Source: Sipunculus nudus (Eukaryota > Annelida > Sipuncula > Golfingiida > Sipunculidae). From it: 64,000 bases of DNA. The translations under genes were made by a program, and so were the position numbers. Shown here one piece after another: positions 47,946-62,374 of the stretch. The stretch covers positions 32,668,008 through 32,732,007 of the forward strand of contig CM049313.1 of NCBI GenBank assembly GCA_026874595.1, given 5' to 3'. How positions within the stretch are numbered: position 1 is the stretch's first letter; each line of letters opens with the position of its first letter. Below the pieces are notes generated by a model. The model worked only from the letters and a program-made list of their open reading frames with translations. It did no database searches and was not told the origin of the DNA.

Positions 47946-49989
47946 TGATGTCTATCAGGTCTATGTCTAAACAAGAAGGGTCAGGTTATATCAGGTCACT
48001 TTAAGGACTATTAGTAAAATGAAATTTACAAAGGCAGTTATAAAGAAACACAACGTAAAAAACAGACGGTTGGTAAATTTTACGCATGTTCTGATCAGCT
48101 GTGGCCTGTAAAACAGTTTTTCAGAAACCATCAAAACCTTTGTCTTTGTCACCACAGAACTGATGAAATCACACAACTTTTGCAATGCCAAACATCTGAT
48201 TTGTGGAGATCATGCGTTATACATCATCAGATGTAAATGGGCCTGCATCATATGCTATATATACTCACGATGCCACTGTCATCTTCGCTGAAAATTATAA
48301 CCACCAGAAGTGACATGGTGTAAGTAAACTTTTTCCTGCCAAAAGAGTCATGAATAAGTCACATACTATAGGGTGAATTTTTACTGTGAACCTCTTATTC
48401 GCCCTCTACTTTTAACATATGACAGCCCTGCCTATCACAAGATCGTTTGTCTGGGCCAGCTTGCCAAGGCATGTGTATATGCAAATTAAAGTGTCACATG
48501 GTTTAAACACCTGCATCAGCCGGCAACACTGTGGATGTCGAGAAAACTTTCATCAAATATGACAGGTAACAGCTTCTGCTTTAGTTGTTGCCAAATCAGA
48601 ACTTTTCTAATTGCTTAGTGTTTTTGCAGGCGGCTTTGCCCTTTGTTTTGCCAGAGTGATGAACATTGGTAGTTTTTTGCCCGGCATTTTTCTCTTCTCG
48701 TGCAGGAGTGCACCAAGCGTTTCATGCATATAAGTTCAATCACACTAATTTTTATGGCTCAAATTAAACGATTGGCACTGTCCGGAAATACCTTTTTCAT
48801 TATAGAAAAAATTTAGAGCATCTAGTAATGTAACAGAAAGGCTGTTTTGAGGCACATAAGGCAGATTTTTACGGGCCCAGGTGCATTTGCAGCAGTACAT
48901 ACCAACAAAAATTAGTTACAGACTAGTACAAAAATTTCCAGCTGCAGCTGAAGATCTGGATCGGCCAGGTTAGCCCCAACACAATTTTTATAAGGATGAC
49001 CTAGATATCTGAAACATTTATACATAATTTATACATGTAATATTAAATGTGGTTTGAAATAAAGTTTAAACCAGGTTGAAAATGGTGGCACTCACATTAA
49101 GCTTGGTAAGAAAAACAAATTTCTCAGGCTACTAGTCAACTGGGCTGAAAGTAAGAAAATCGTACTAGTCTGTCAAATTTCACACGCCCAGGCTAGCAAG
49201 TGAGCATTAAGATCGAACCCTGGTTAGTTGTGCAGCCATACTATCCTTTGATCTCTTTGGATACATCATTGACCTGACCACTCAAGTGAATCTGGCAATA
49301 AGGCAGATGTGTTGAGATAGAGACCATTCTGTGATCCTGTTAGTTCTTCATGTGGTGACTTGGCCATCTGTTTATAATAAAATGTTCTCAGATAAACAGC
49401 TCTGTGAATGGGCTGTCAACAGCTTTTACACTCCAGCATTTTAGAGTGGTTCCTGTTTCAGAGGTATCAAGTGTTACCCTCTGCAGATGAAAGATTCCTC
49501 AATCATGAGCAAATGTTGATGTAGTTTTTATGGATCTTACTATTCAATTTGTTCAACAGTTTATAGGTTTCAATTAGATGTCACAGTTGTCTATTCAAAG
49601 TTGTTAATTACTTAATGAGTTTGACAGTTGAGCTTTCTTTTATTATATAACGCATGGACTACTCTTTATAACTAATAAGGCATCATTTATGCAGATTTAC
49701 ACAAATTGAGGAATTTAAATTCAAATTTGCCTAAATATAATCAAAACAGGGGACATTTTTCAAACATTATACAAGAAGATTTATATGCATAAAAATCTCC
49801 TTGAAACCAGAAATGACTTACATTAGGAAGACACATTTTCTTTGGTAAATGAGGCAGAATGCCGTCTTTTCGATATAAATTTATTGATGGATACCAGGGT
49901 ATAAGAGCCCAAAAGTATTTCCTACAGCAGCCTTCTGAAATGAGAGTTCTCCAATCGCAAAGCTTCTGCCACTTTATGCTTCCACGTTA

Positions 49990-50570
49990 CCCTGTTTGTG
50001 TCGAGGGCCTCCCAATTTTTGTGTCCATGTGGACAGCCTTCATGTCACGCTTCATGAGTACTTAAAACGCAGCTGTGGGCATCCTCGGTGTCTCTGTCCC
50101 AAGGCGTGGACAGTTGATTGTGGTGAGGGCCTCCCAGTTTTCTGTGTCCATGTGGACAGCCTTCATGTCACGTTTGCATACTTCCTTATAACGCAGCTGT
50201 GGGCATCCTCGGTTTCTCTGTCCCTAGGCCAGTTCCCCATACAGTAGGTCATTGGGTATCCTTCCATCTTCCATTCCCTGAACATGACCTAGCCAGCGCA
50301 GGCGACTTTGGCGGAGAAGGGTGAACATTGAGGGGATGGCTCGTTGTTGGTACCTTGTCTTGCCACAAGATCCCCAGGATATGGCGTAGACACCTCATGT
50401 GGAACACCTGGAGTTTCCTTTCCTGTGAAGAGTAGGTCGTCCAGGACTCACTACCATAAAGGAGGGTGCTGACTATGCATGCCTTGTAAACAGCTATCTT
50501 GGTGGATATGGTTAGTTGCTTGTTTTCCTACACCTTCTTGGTTAAGCTGCCTTGCCAATCCATTTGTTCA
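49990..50570 (-). pseudogene. LINE reverse transcriptase C-terminal fragment with internal duplication
   Basis: The minus strand reads TISTKIAVYKACIVSTLLYG, SESWTTYSSQERKLQVFHMR and CLRHILGILWQDKVP. After a frameshift it reads LRWLGHVQGMEDGRIPNDLL, then YKEVCKRDMKAVHMDTENWE. This is the C-terminal region of a widespread animal non-LTR retrotransposon reverse transcriptase. A ~105-bp segment is duplicated (50003-50106 and 50125-50229). Stops and frameshifts make it inactive. Confidence 0.85.
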
Positions 50571-50749
50571 GTTCTGTGTCGAGAAATAGGTTGTCTGTGA
50601 CAGTTGAACAAAAAACTAGTAAATATGCACAAAAAACTAGTAAATCATCTGTGGTGAATAATTGTATCCTCCAAAACAAAGTTGAGGATACTGTGTTTTT
50701 GGCCGGGTTCCACAGCCACAGTGTTGGTTTCCGGAATTGAACTCTGAGA

Positions 50750-51142
50750 CCACTGGACAGTTGGTGGCGCCAACTGCAACCATTTTTGCACAGCAACAGG
50801 TCTGTCTGCCTTGGGATAAAATCACTCTTATCGCGGCACTGGTTTGACTTATCTGCCTAAAAGTTTGCAAGTATATATATCTTGGATAGCTTTCTCGATT
50901 TTGTGGCAAGTGGCACCACATACATTCACGGCCAGGCTGCAGACATCAAGTCTTATATCTCAGGACTGGTTTGACACATCCTCCTGAAATTTTGCATGTG
51001 TATAGATCTCACATGAATAGCTCTTTATCATACACGAAACTGGTGGTGCCACCTGCAACCAGTTTTTGCAAAGAATCTGTCTGTTTGTTTGATTTGGGAT
51101 AAAATCACTCATATAAAGCAGTGGTTTGAAATTTTGCATATG
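50750..51142. repeat. Internally repeated host repeat of the TIR element (left part)
   Basis: Two diverged ~280-bp units share GGTGG-GCCA-CTGCAACCA, TTGGGATAAAATCACTC and CTTGGATAGCT / GAATAGCT. The second unit is broken at 51143-52110 by the 960-bp element and resumes with CAACTTGGATAGCTTTTATC. Confidence 0.7.
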
Positions 51143-51146
51143 TATA

Positions 51147-52106
51147 TGTCAGGGTAGAGTTTGCGATCTGGTAGAATCGGAGTTTCTACTGGGAAAAACT
51201 TTGATCGGAGTCTCTGCTGGTAGAAACCATGATCAGAGTTTCTACCAGTACAAACTCCAATCCCACTGGTAGAGTTTCCGATCGTGGTTTCTACCAGTTG
51301 AAACTGCGATTGATCATTACACAACTAATTAACACCTCAACTGTGACGGCTTTCACACCTTGTGAGTTGTTTGGTTACAAGAACATAAATTAAAGGTAAT
51401 ACATTAAAGGTAAACATTTCACACCTAATCAATACTTCCCTGTTATCTTTCCCAATAAGTGAATTATTTTGTTTGAAGAACAAACATCAAGGGTAATAAT
51501 TTTACAACACAATGGTTCCTTGCCTGTGACATACTGAAAAATAAATAGGAAATATATTCACAGGTTTTTAAAGGGGAAAAAGCATAAGAAATTAAGTCAC
51601 AATTAGAAAATTCACATATTTATTATTTAAATAAATATATAATATTATTAAACAACCAGAGAAACTTATTTTGGGATTTGCACCAATAGAGTTCCTATCT
51701 ATAGAACTGAAGTTCCTACCAGTAGGATCACAGTTACTACTGGTTGGCTTAATTATCATTAATTGAAGTTCCTACCAGTGAGATCCGATTTCTACTGGCC
51801 TGGTAGGATCGCAGTTTCTACTGGCTGGCCCATCAGTAGAATTGCAGTTCCTACTTATAGGATTGCAGTTTCTTCAGGTAGGAACTGTGATTGGAGTCTC
51901 AACCAGTATAGTATCAGTAGAAATGAAGTTCCTACCAGTAGGATTGGAGTTCCTACTGGTAGAAACCATGATCGAAATTTCTACTAGTAGGATCGGAGTT
52001 TCTACCTGTAGAAACTCAAATCTTGGTTTCTACCAGCAGAGACTCTGATCGTAGTTTCTAATGGTAGAAACTCTGATTCTACCAGATCACAATCTCTACC
52101 TTGACA
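51147..52106. mobile_element. 960-bp TIR/foldback element with TATA target duplication
   Basis: Left end TGTCAGGGTAGAGTTTGCGA and reverse-complemented right end TGTCAAGGTAGAGATTGTGA start inverted repeats that stay alignable for ~165 bp. Each arm is itself made of ~22-25-bp sub-repeats of the type GTTTCTACCAGTAGAAACTC/GATC. The right arm (from about 51685) has more sub-repeats than the left (to about 51320). The centre is AT-rich. TATA flanks both ends (51143-51146, 52107-52110). No transposase. Confidence 0.8.
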
Positions 52107-55100
52107 TATACAACTTGGATAGCTTTTATCCATTATGTTGCAGGTGGCACCACCTACATACACATTTCGGCTGCAGACATCCATGCTTATATGCAACACA
52201 CCTCACTCTATTTCCCCTTGCCACTCAATTCATGCCTCACTTCACCCGTCCCACTCTGATTTCGGCGGATACAAATAGTCCCTTGTGGAGTACCCGTAAT
52301 TTATTTTTTCTTCTATTCATTTTGGTAATCACTCATATTTATTTCTGCACGATGAAAACAATGTCAATTTAATTAGGATTTTTTTCAACATATCCACCAA
52401 AGTTCTTGCAAATTCAAGGCCGTTTACAGACTGAAGTGGCTTGAATGGGGAGGGGGGGGGGGGGGTGTAACCTGTGGAGTTTGAACTGAATATCTGCCAG
52501 TGGTCACCTGATTTTGGCCGGAAGAAAGTCAATCTGAGCTAATCATTATGTCACTGGCAAAAGATATGGACAAACATACACATCCACAGAACAAACAAAT
52601 CAAAGCATTTTTTTACGAGCCTACTTTAGGATTTGTTCCTGTTTCTCCCCACTTTAGAAAATATTTTTATTTTACCTCAAAAGCATTTGCCTGTCTGGTG
52701 TTTTTATACAAAGTTTCTCCTATTATCCCCATATGCCGTCTAGCCCTGACCAGGCTCTCATGTGAAAGTTCCTGTAAATATAATCAATTCTGGGGAAGAA
52801 TTATCAGGATCCAATGGAAAAAGAATTCTGTAAACATGGTTTACAGACAATTGATTTTAGAAAAATGGTGGACCACAATAAGTGTGCTCCATTGTCACAT
52901 TAAACAGACAGTGATTTTCTTATCACTTTACCAGGAAATATTATTTTAAATTACTAATATTCTTTCTATATTCTCGAAACTACAGAATTTTCAGCTCAAG
53001 GTAACAGCAGTTAATTCTTTACTGATTACAGAACCAATTAACATAGCATCAGTAGCATTATCCTCCGAGAAAATAATCTTTAGTTGGCCATTTTCTTTCA
53101 TGGATAAAATAAATCATTCTGATAAAACCTCTAACTTAAATTTCCAGTACTTATGTTTGTCTGCGAAAATACTAGAGAGAAATAAAACAAAATCACTTTT
53201 TAAAATTTTTTTATACTTAATTTCAAAATACAATAAAACCTGCTAAACCAATACAGTCATGTGATAACACATTTTATGTTCAAGAATTTTTGTAGGGCAA
53301 GAATAAATTCATGTAGGATAAGTGAATCTTAGATGATACTTGCCTGAATAGGTGAGTGTTTCAAAACTTAATGTCAAGCCCTGCATACCAAGACAAAGGT
53401 TGAATTTTATGATTATATTTCATTGAAGTAAAAGAAGAACATCAGAAAAGTAATTTATAGGCCTTTATCTGTTCTAATTCTTTTGTGGTCATAAGTAAAT
53501 AAGTTTGATGAAACCTTATTTTACTAAAATAAATTGCTGAACGGTATTGATGTTAGAATGCCTGAGACTGATGTCCCCTAGTGTAAGATCGTGTGGCAAG
53601 GTTATTTGCATGAGACTCCCGCCCTGGATGCCTGAAACTTGGCATGTCTGTATTTAGCATATTTTTACACTGAATGTAGAATCTGCATGTTTGGCGTAAT
53701 TTGATTTATGAATATGCATATCAAACCAATGCTGATACTTTCACTATTTGAAGTATTATAAGTAAATACTTTTAAATTAAATTTATAAAAAAAAAATAAA
53801 GTCTTTCACAGACAAAAAAGGTTCCATATTGAATCCATATTATGCAGACTATACACTACACAGTACACACAACACTGTCACTCTGTATTTATTTTACACC
53901 AAATCTTGCTGTATAAATGTTATTCGTTGAGTTCATATTTATTCCCATACAGAAACAGATATGTTAGTTTTTTTTTTACTGTTTATATCAACTCCCATAT
54001 ATGCCAAATATAGACCTATCTATATATGAATATTGTAATAATGATGGCAACAGTTAACATTTTGCAAGTTATTATGCATGTGAAGGTTACATTGTCATGT
54101 GTATGATAAATTTACATTCTAGTATACGCACACTAGCTCCAGAGCCACTGAGCCATGACCTGTGCTAGTTACATGTCAGTGAATATGATTCCAAGTAAAC
54201 AGACCCAGATAAACAGGGAACTAGTTTGTTTTGGCTGGCAACCCACAGACTAAGCATAAGTTCAGCCAACTCATGGCCACTGATGGTTGTTATGATTCTA
54301 AGATAGGGTAACACAGTTGTAGTTCTAACTAGAATAGTGATGAATTTGTTATCAGATATTTTAAACTGATAGACTACTACTCACTAGTTCCACACAACTA
54401 GATTTGCCCAGTTTCATTGTTATGCAAAAGCAGACTTGGAGAAATGATCATCCTCTTGCCCTGATAAAAATAAAGTTTCCATTGGCAGGGGTAATTTCTC
54501 TGTATTCTGTGTTTCCTTTCTAAAAATAAAAAAAAAAATTAACAGTCATGCAATGTCACTATTATATTGTTGACAGTCACATTCTCACTTGATCTTGTGA
54601 AACCATAGTGTCACAGGTAACCCTTCAGCTGACCCATTGGTCGCGTTATATTCTCTGTTCTAGACAAAGTGTAGGAAATATTGGGCTGCATAAACATAAA
54701 TTTATTTTACATAATGTGTGTCAACATATGTAAGTAGAAGGGGGGGGGGGGATTGATTAGGAGATGTTTGTGGTAGTGCATAACTTTGTAAAATTATTTA
54801 GAGACTGTATTTTGTTTTTTATCATGGCTATTCTAACAATTCATTCAGGAAAGCTGTTTAAGAAGATTCTTATTTATTTAATGTTGATGGTAATTGTTAG
54901 TTTAAGATTTCATATTTCCATTTATAGCATTGGTAATAAATAATACCACTTAAAGTAATTTACTTTTTGATACATTTCCAATATACTGTCCCATTGCCTG
55001 TTTGTACACTTTTTGAGTGGTTTTGAATATTGCTCAGGGTTAGTGTAATATGTCTGATGGATCAAAAACCTCAGATAAAAATAACCAGCCTGTCTTCCTG

Positions 55101-56119
55101 ATCCTTGCAGAAAGTTGGAAGCACTGTGGTGCTTAGAATAATAATGGAACTGAGTTGGTTATAGTAAGTCTATATTTAGCTTGGTGATGGTTATGATTCC
55201 TATGACCATGTGTGTCTGCTGCCTCACCCTCCCACCTGTGGCTCAGGGGAGGGGGCCAGCAATCAATACCCAGGAATCTGTGAAGCCAAGCAGTAACTGA
55301 CAATCTATAAATACATTGTGTGGCTATATGTAACTCCCACAGGCTTATTTATGGAAAAGGCACAAATATGCTGTATGGCAAGATTTTTATATAAAAGTAA
55401 GCAGGTAAAGGAATGCTGCTTAGGTTGATGTTTGTTCCCTTGAAGTAGTGGACCATAATTGCTGTATAATGCTTGAAGCCTGTTTTTTTTGTAAGGCCAA
55501 ATAAAATATAAAAAGGGATGATTCTCAGGCACTTTTTTCAAGAAATCATTGGGGCAGGCAGTAGTTTATTTTTTATCTTTTTTGTATGTTTTGATAAAAA
55601 TGTCTTATGATCAGGGAAAAGCATTAAAATAACAGTTTTCTTTTATCTAAACAGGTAAAAACACTACATAACAAAGGAAACCATATCAAAATTATATTAT
55701 TTTATCTTTTTGAAAGATGAAAATCAAAATAAAAATGTTTGATGCAGGGGGTAAAAATTGATGCTGGCGGTGCCTGAGAACTATACTTTTTTTTTGGTCG
55801 TATCATATATTTTTGGCTATATATGAAGACCTTGCTTTTTTTAATTTTTTTAATTGGTTTGGTTTGCCTTCCATAGACATATGTTCCATCATTCTTAAGT
55901 GTGTTACTTTCCTGTCATGATTGAATCCTTTTACTTATTCAGGTTTTGAGAACCAAACAGGCAGTGATGAGTTACATTTAATGACTGTATTTTAAATTAG
56001 GTCCTGCTTTATTGACCTTTAGTATTTAATTGTTAGAACACATCATGACAACACGTATAAATATTTAAAGGTTTTGAGTAGATGTTTACCTTATATGTAT
56101 ATGTTTGTTTGAATTGTTT

Positions 56120-58741
56120 TTAGCTCAGCTGACTATAAGTCATCTGAGCTATAGTCGTGGTCCATTGTCCGTCGTCCGTCCGTCTGTCCGTCCGTCCGTC
56201 CGTAGATGTGGCACGTTTTTAAACCGTAAGACCTAGGAATCCAAAATTCAGCATAATGTTAGATGTCCCCAAGATCTCCTACCAAGCCAAAAACTGGGTC
56301 TTTGCGACTTTGTTCCTTTGAGAAATTAAGGAAAAACCTCAATTTTTTATTAAAAACCTATTTTCACACTTCAGGACTGCCTAATATCAAAACCACTCAT
56401 CTGTTTTCCCTCATATTTACCATAAATATTCTTCTATATAGTTCCTATGTACATGCCAGAAATTATGTCTGTATTATATAATTTAAAAAAGTTATGGGCC
56501 CAAACATAATGCATTTTGTAAAAAATCAGGAAAGATATTTGATCACTTAACACAAAACTTGTTAAAGCTATGGACCTTTTTTCAAGTAATATAACTTTAG
56601 TTTATCAAAATTAAATTGTATACCCAAAATTAGATCAAAATCTTTTAAATTTTAAAAAATATTAACAAAAATAAAAAATCGGTACCTTAAATTTTGCCCA
56701 ACTTTGACCATGGCACGTTTTTTTACTGTAAGTACTGTGGATTTAATTTTCTCAGCATGTTTTTGTTAGCATTTTGTCTGTTTACACCAAAAATTTGAAA
56801 CCAGTTGATCAAAAACTGTAGATTTTATTCAAGTTTTCAAGCACCATGTAACAAATTGTTTACATCAAGCTAGTGTTATGCAGTTTGCAAGAGCTCAGCT
56901 CCCCAGCTTCAGCTCTCAGTTCCTAAAATTTGGCATACAATTAGATGTCTCCAAAATTCCCTACCATGCCAAGAATTTGGTCACTAGGACTTAATACCTT
57001 CGAGATATTAATGAAAAACTTCATTTTTCCATTAAAAACCCATTGTTACACTTCAAGACTGCCTAATATCAAAACCACTGATGTGACTTTAATCATATAT
57101 AATATACATATTTTTCTATACATTCTCTATGCATATGCCAGAAATGATGTCAGTATTGCGTAATTGTTTTAAGTTATGGGCCCAAACATAATGCACTTTG
57201 TAAAAAATCAAGAAATATATTTACTCCCTTAACAAGGGGATTGCTGAAGCTAGAGTTTTTTTGCCAGGGATGTAACATTATTTAATCAAGATTAAATTGA
57301 ATACCCCAAATTAGTCCTGAATTTTTCAAATTTTATATGTTATTAGTATAAATATAAAATTAGTACCTTAAATTTTGCCCAACTTTGACCATGGCACATT
57401 TGTTTCCTGTGAGCACGGTTGATATAATTTTCATATCATGCACACAAGGATTTCAGCTTTTTAGTTTAGAAAGCTGAAAGAAATTGGCCAAAAATTGTAG
57501 CTTTTATTAATGTTTTTATGAGACCATGTCAGACCTTAACTCTCTCCAGCCCCTCTTGAGTCACTTGTATGTTGACCTTGTTGAACTTTCAGCAAATTAT
57601 GCATGCTTGAGGCGAGCCATACACTGTTGCAGGTAGGCAGCTTATGGCCAGCCACAGTTGATCCAGGTGTCCAACCCAACTCATCTAGTAGTTTTAACCA
57701 ACAACATAACAATTAACAATAAATTAATAAATTTTTATTGTTTTTTAATAACAAATTAAAGAAAAATAAAAAAGAATTTGTTAGTTATATAATAACAGGA
57801 AATCAACTTGCAGTTACTGATGATAAAAGAATCTTGTATCGATGGATAGAATGTCACGTACTCCAAATAACACCATGCAGTCACCTATGGTATTTTTCAG
57901 TTCAGTTTTAATGATAAAAAAGTTAATCATATTATTCATTACTAATCATTAGGGATCATATGAAGGAAACTAATGATGGACAAAGATGCAGTTGATATTA
58001 TTAATCTATAGATTCCTACTGTGTCTAGTGTGTACATTGATGTGAAATTAGTCCAAAATGAATATATTACATTTTTTTTTAATATAAATAAAAGCCATAA
58101 AACCAGGTACTTTTGATCATAATTTAAATGTGTGAATTTTGTATATTCTGGATTCTCAACATAATTGTTTGGTGAAAACTGAATAAATGCCAGAAATGGT
58201 GGGAAAACTTTAAATACGAATATGAATATGTACTCCATTATAAAATGTCTTGCATTAAGAATTGGAATTCAGGTAAAAATGAAAGTATATGAATACCAGT
58301 GCAAATACTTTCAAAATGTATTCATGAATGCATTCATGAATATATTCTTTAATATTATTTTAATAATCATTTCAGTTATATTTCATTTTAAAAAATCAAA
58401 AGATTCTCTTATTATTTTTAATAAAAATTATATTTGGGACAATATTTGTAATTTTTTTTTAATAAATAGTTAAACTCTTATATCATATGTTCTGCTTATA
58501 AGTTATATGGCCAAGTCAAAATCTGTGTGACAATAGTACTCCATTTTTTAATAAAATAAATGAAATCAATCCTCTTCCCTGTCTCCAAAGATAATATCAT
58601 AATCATACATAAGCTAAACACCAACAACTCATAATAAAGCTTATATTTATTACCACACCAAACCAGCATATGCCTCATTCCTAAATCATATTGATTAATC
58701 ATATATAACAGCTGAGCGCCGTGACCCATAGGTCCCTTGTT
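56120..58741 (-). mobile_element. 2.6-kb copy of the family, two-module form
   Basis: Plus-strand left end TTAGCTCAGCTGACTATAAG plus CATCTGAGC hairpin and GTCCGTCCGTC tract; right end CAGCTGAGCGCCGTGACCCA / TAGGTCCCTTGTT. It contains two diverged copies of the GATGTC-CCAA-AT-CCTACCA ... TTGCCCAACTTTGACCATGG module (56250-56730 and 56940-57400), as in 15027-19513. No enzyme ORF. The AT-rich part 57700-58700 is not shared obviously with the 1.9-kb form. Confidence 0.75.
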
Positions 58742-59938
58742 TTTTATTTTTGATCTTACAGGTAAATTAAATTATAAATACCCAACTGTTAACATAGAAA
58801 AATTTGAAAAAATCTTTGCATTTGTCAAATATTCAAATTGTTCAAAGCTAGAGCAATTACTGTGGTTGGCGTCATGTTCATGGATTTAAAGTTTCACGAT
58901 ATTCTCCTGTTTGGTGTTTTGCAAGGACTACATTTTTATGATCTCACAAAAAAGTCCTGCCCACAGTAAAATCATTATTATATGAATGTATTTTATCAAA
59001 TATAGCGAGTGTGCAAAATCCTAACAATTGTACGGGGACCAAAGAGAACATTAATCCATTAGAAATAACTGGTCATTTATGGCATATAATTTTACAGATC
59101 TGATGTCATTTATAGTTGCAATCTTTCAACGTACAAGATCATTTATTTTCTGTGATATCAACATTTAACCTTTAAACTTGTCTCTTATGAACAAAGGTTT
59201 TATTTTCATGATCATTCCCCTTTCAGGAATATTTCATATTTGAAAGCCTAACAAACAAAAAGACAACAGCAGTAATTAACTATTACGTTTGACCAGAAGT
59301 ATTAAAAAAAAAACTTGATTCACTACATTTTGATTACTTATAAGGTTTGGTAAGCCATTACATACAAAACTGCTTATAGGTTTATATACTCGAGAAATGT
59401 TTTGGCATAGTACTAGGCCAGATGATACAACTAGCATCATGAGTAAACTCAGGGGTTCACTATGTAGGTTTGTGTATGATAAAACCACAACCATCTGTGG
59501 AGCTTCCCTGTGTGCTTAAGTATACATGACACACTGGTACAATTGTTGGCCATTTAAATGCACTAAAGGAATAATTTCCAGTTACAGTGATTCATCACAA
59601 ACCACCAGTAGTCCTGTTCTGCCTCATCATAACACCAAGAAGTGTACTCAAGTGGATTGATATGATTTGCCGATTTATTGGTGGCTCATCTGACCATAAC
59701 CATAGGCCTAATGCAGTTAATGAGCTTGTGCCATGGCGATGTGGCATCCATCCATACTTCACAGAAAATGCTTCTCCTTTATTTCTTAACTGATCTTGAT
59801 TTGTTTATATCAGCTGATAAGGCTAGGTGTGGTCTCTCAAATTTTACACAGGATTCTGAAATACATTTATTAGGCAAATTTATGCAGAAATTTTCAAAAT
59901 CATCCTTCCTCATTTATTTCTTTACTGATATAAAGTCC

Positions 59939-60030
59939 ATTTCATCTGATTGTCCTTGGAGATGACATTTTAACATTTACACAAAATTTTGAGCCTGTTT
60001 TATCTGATTGTCCTTGAAGATGACTTTTTA
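59939..60030. repeat. Short tandem duplication, ~60-bp unit, 2 copies
   Basis: TCTGATTGTCCTTGGAGATG... and TCTGATTGTCCTTGAAGATG... repeat with the following TTTTAACATT-ACACAA. Confidence 0.8.
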
Positions 60031-62374
60031 ACATTGACACAATTATTAGCCTGTAGGTGGGGCCGCCTGAGAGAAAAACTATCTGTTATGAAAAGTTAAT
60101 TACCTTCACTTAGTTAAAATTGCATGATTTTATGTTGCTGTACCAGATGAGCTCTACATAATTTACAACCTGGTTAAACCATAGACTTCCTGGGTACTGA
60201 GTAACTGGTATTATAGACCACACAGGAAAAATTAAAATATTAAATCTGTTGAATAGTTTATTCATACAAGTACACATCCAGCTACCAGTCAGGATCACAA
60301 GGACAGACATGCACTAACAAGATGTCACAGGTCAGGTACCACTTGATGCAAACTCTCAGTGGGCCTGCCTGGGAAACCACATGGATAAAACAATAAAACT
60401 TAGTTGTGTAATTTGCTCTTTAAATTAATTATGAATAACATCTACAAATATATTGTACAATAGTTCGCTCAGTTGACTGTAAAGTAATCTAAGCTATAGT
60501 GATTTCCCTTTGTCTTGGTTGTGTTATTAATAAGCGTCTTACTTCTCCTGCCTGTTTCAGTCATGCTTTTTCTCCAACTGTTTCTAACTGAAGATCCCTC
60601 AAATGTTTAAGTACAAATAGGAGGTATTATACATAAGTAAATAGACCTTTTTTAAATACTACCTTTTTTTAAGTACTACAGAGTTGATGAATATATGTAT
60701 TTTGTAAATACCTTGACCTTGTCATTTTTGGCAGATAACACTTCATTTTTAACAGGCTTTGGAGCCCTTTTCTTTATATCAAGTACAACATCAGATGTAT
60801 TTGGAACTAAGAGAAAGGAAACTATACATGCAGGACAGACATTAAAACTACAACCAAATGGCTGTAGCATAATGATTTACATTTTCATTTGCAAAAAATG
60901 TTGGCAAGTATTTGATTTTTTCTGTCCTAGGGTAATTCAGTGAAGCGACCTTAACCCATGGGTCGGTACAGTTGGTATGAAATATTTTTAAATAACTATC
61001 ACAGTCTGTTTGTATAGGTATAGAATTGTGAACCTTATAGGTACATGATTTGACTGAGGATAGTAGGCATAGTTTTAGGGGCAAGGTATTCATTGGATAG
61101 ACAATTGAGGGTCATTTCAAATAGTGGATTATCTGATAATGATGACCAGTACTTCTTCCTAAATCCTAATAATTATGACAACATTTGTGCCCCTGTTACG
61201 AAAGTGTGAAACTGTTGATTTCAGCACCGTCATGTCACTGCTGCTGACTTATGATTTGAGTGAGATGACTGAAAAAAAATATTTCCCTGATATTTTTCAT
61301 GTTTTACATTGAGATGAGGAAGTCCATTTAAATAGGGGTCATGACCTTTACTATGAGAGTGACCTAAACCACTTAGCATGCCAAATACAGGGGAGGGGGG
61401 CAATTTTGCAGGATCTCCTTTGCAGCAGTATTTTCTAGTCCGATATAAATATGACCCTGAACTTGTGTGGGAATCAGTTGTAATTTAATGATTGATCATT
61501 AGTAAAAAATTGTTGCCCTCTCCTGACTGATAATCAGAAATAATCAGTTTTTTAGAAGTATAACTTTTGGACCATATATAAACTGGTTCATCATCTTCAC
61601 TGATATGTATGCCTGCATTCAGGCTGATAATGTCATTTTTTATAGCCTACATAAGTAACTTGGGAAATTAGTTTTTTATAGTAAATGTAGACTTTTTTCT
61701 AGTTTGTTTGCATAATGTATATAAAAGCACACACATCCTCATCACAAAGCAACCGACCCATCATTAGTTATAATTGATCATCTGCCCATCATTTCCCAAC
61801 TAATTTCCCAACAAAAAAATCTTTTTCATAAATTTCTCAGAATATGCAGTGATTTGTTTTCCAAGGAAGATTGGCTCATAAGATATGAATAACTTGTATA
61901 GAGTTGTTTCTAAAACCTTTTTAAAAGAGGCAGTTCTACGTTGAACTGTTTTCACACCAAAGGAACTGCAACCCTCTTTAATTATACACAACTTATAGAC
62001 ATATCACTGTGCCGAAATACTACGGTACACAGAAACTTTTACTGACCTCCATTTAATTTCCTTGTTTCTTGAATGGCATTGATTTTTACATATAATGTTA
62101 AATGCTTACATTGAAATTATTCATATTTTATTGTATTCTCAAATTAGACTTGTTTTTAAAATTGACTGTAGTATGATGCTCCATTTTGTCATCAGTAAAG
62201 GTCTGAGTTAATTTCAGAAGTCCTCATAAACCTACTTGCACTTGAAAGATGACATATATTCTGGACACTGTCAGGCATAATTTACCAGGGAAAATGGTAA
62301 TTACAATCTAGGTGATAACTGATAACCTGTCTACAGGTCAGAAGGATCCCTGCCAGACTGACACTCCAGGCAGT

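Noticed and set aside
52548-52949. 133-codon plus-strand ORF
   Set aside because: No recognisable motif or splice-consistent neighbours; AT-rich composition gives such ORFs by chance. Not supportable as a gene without transcript data.
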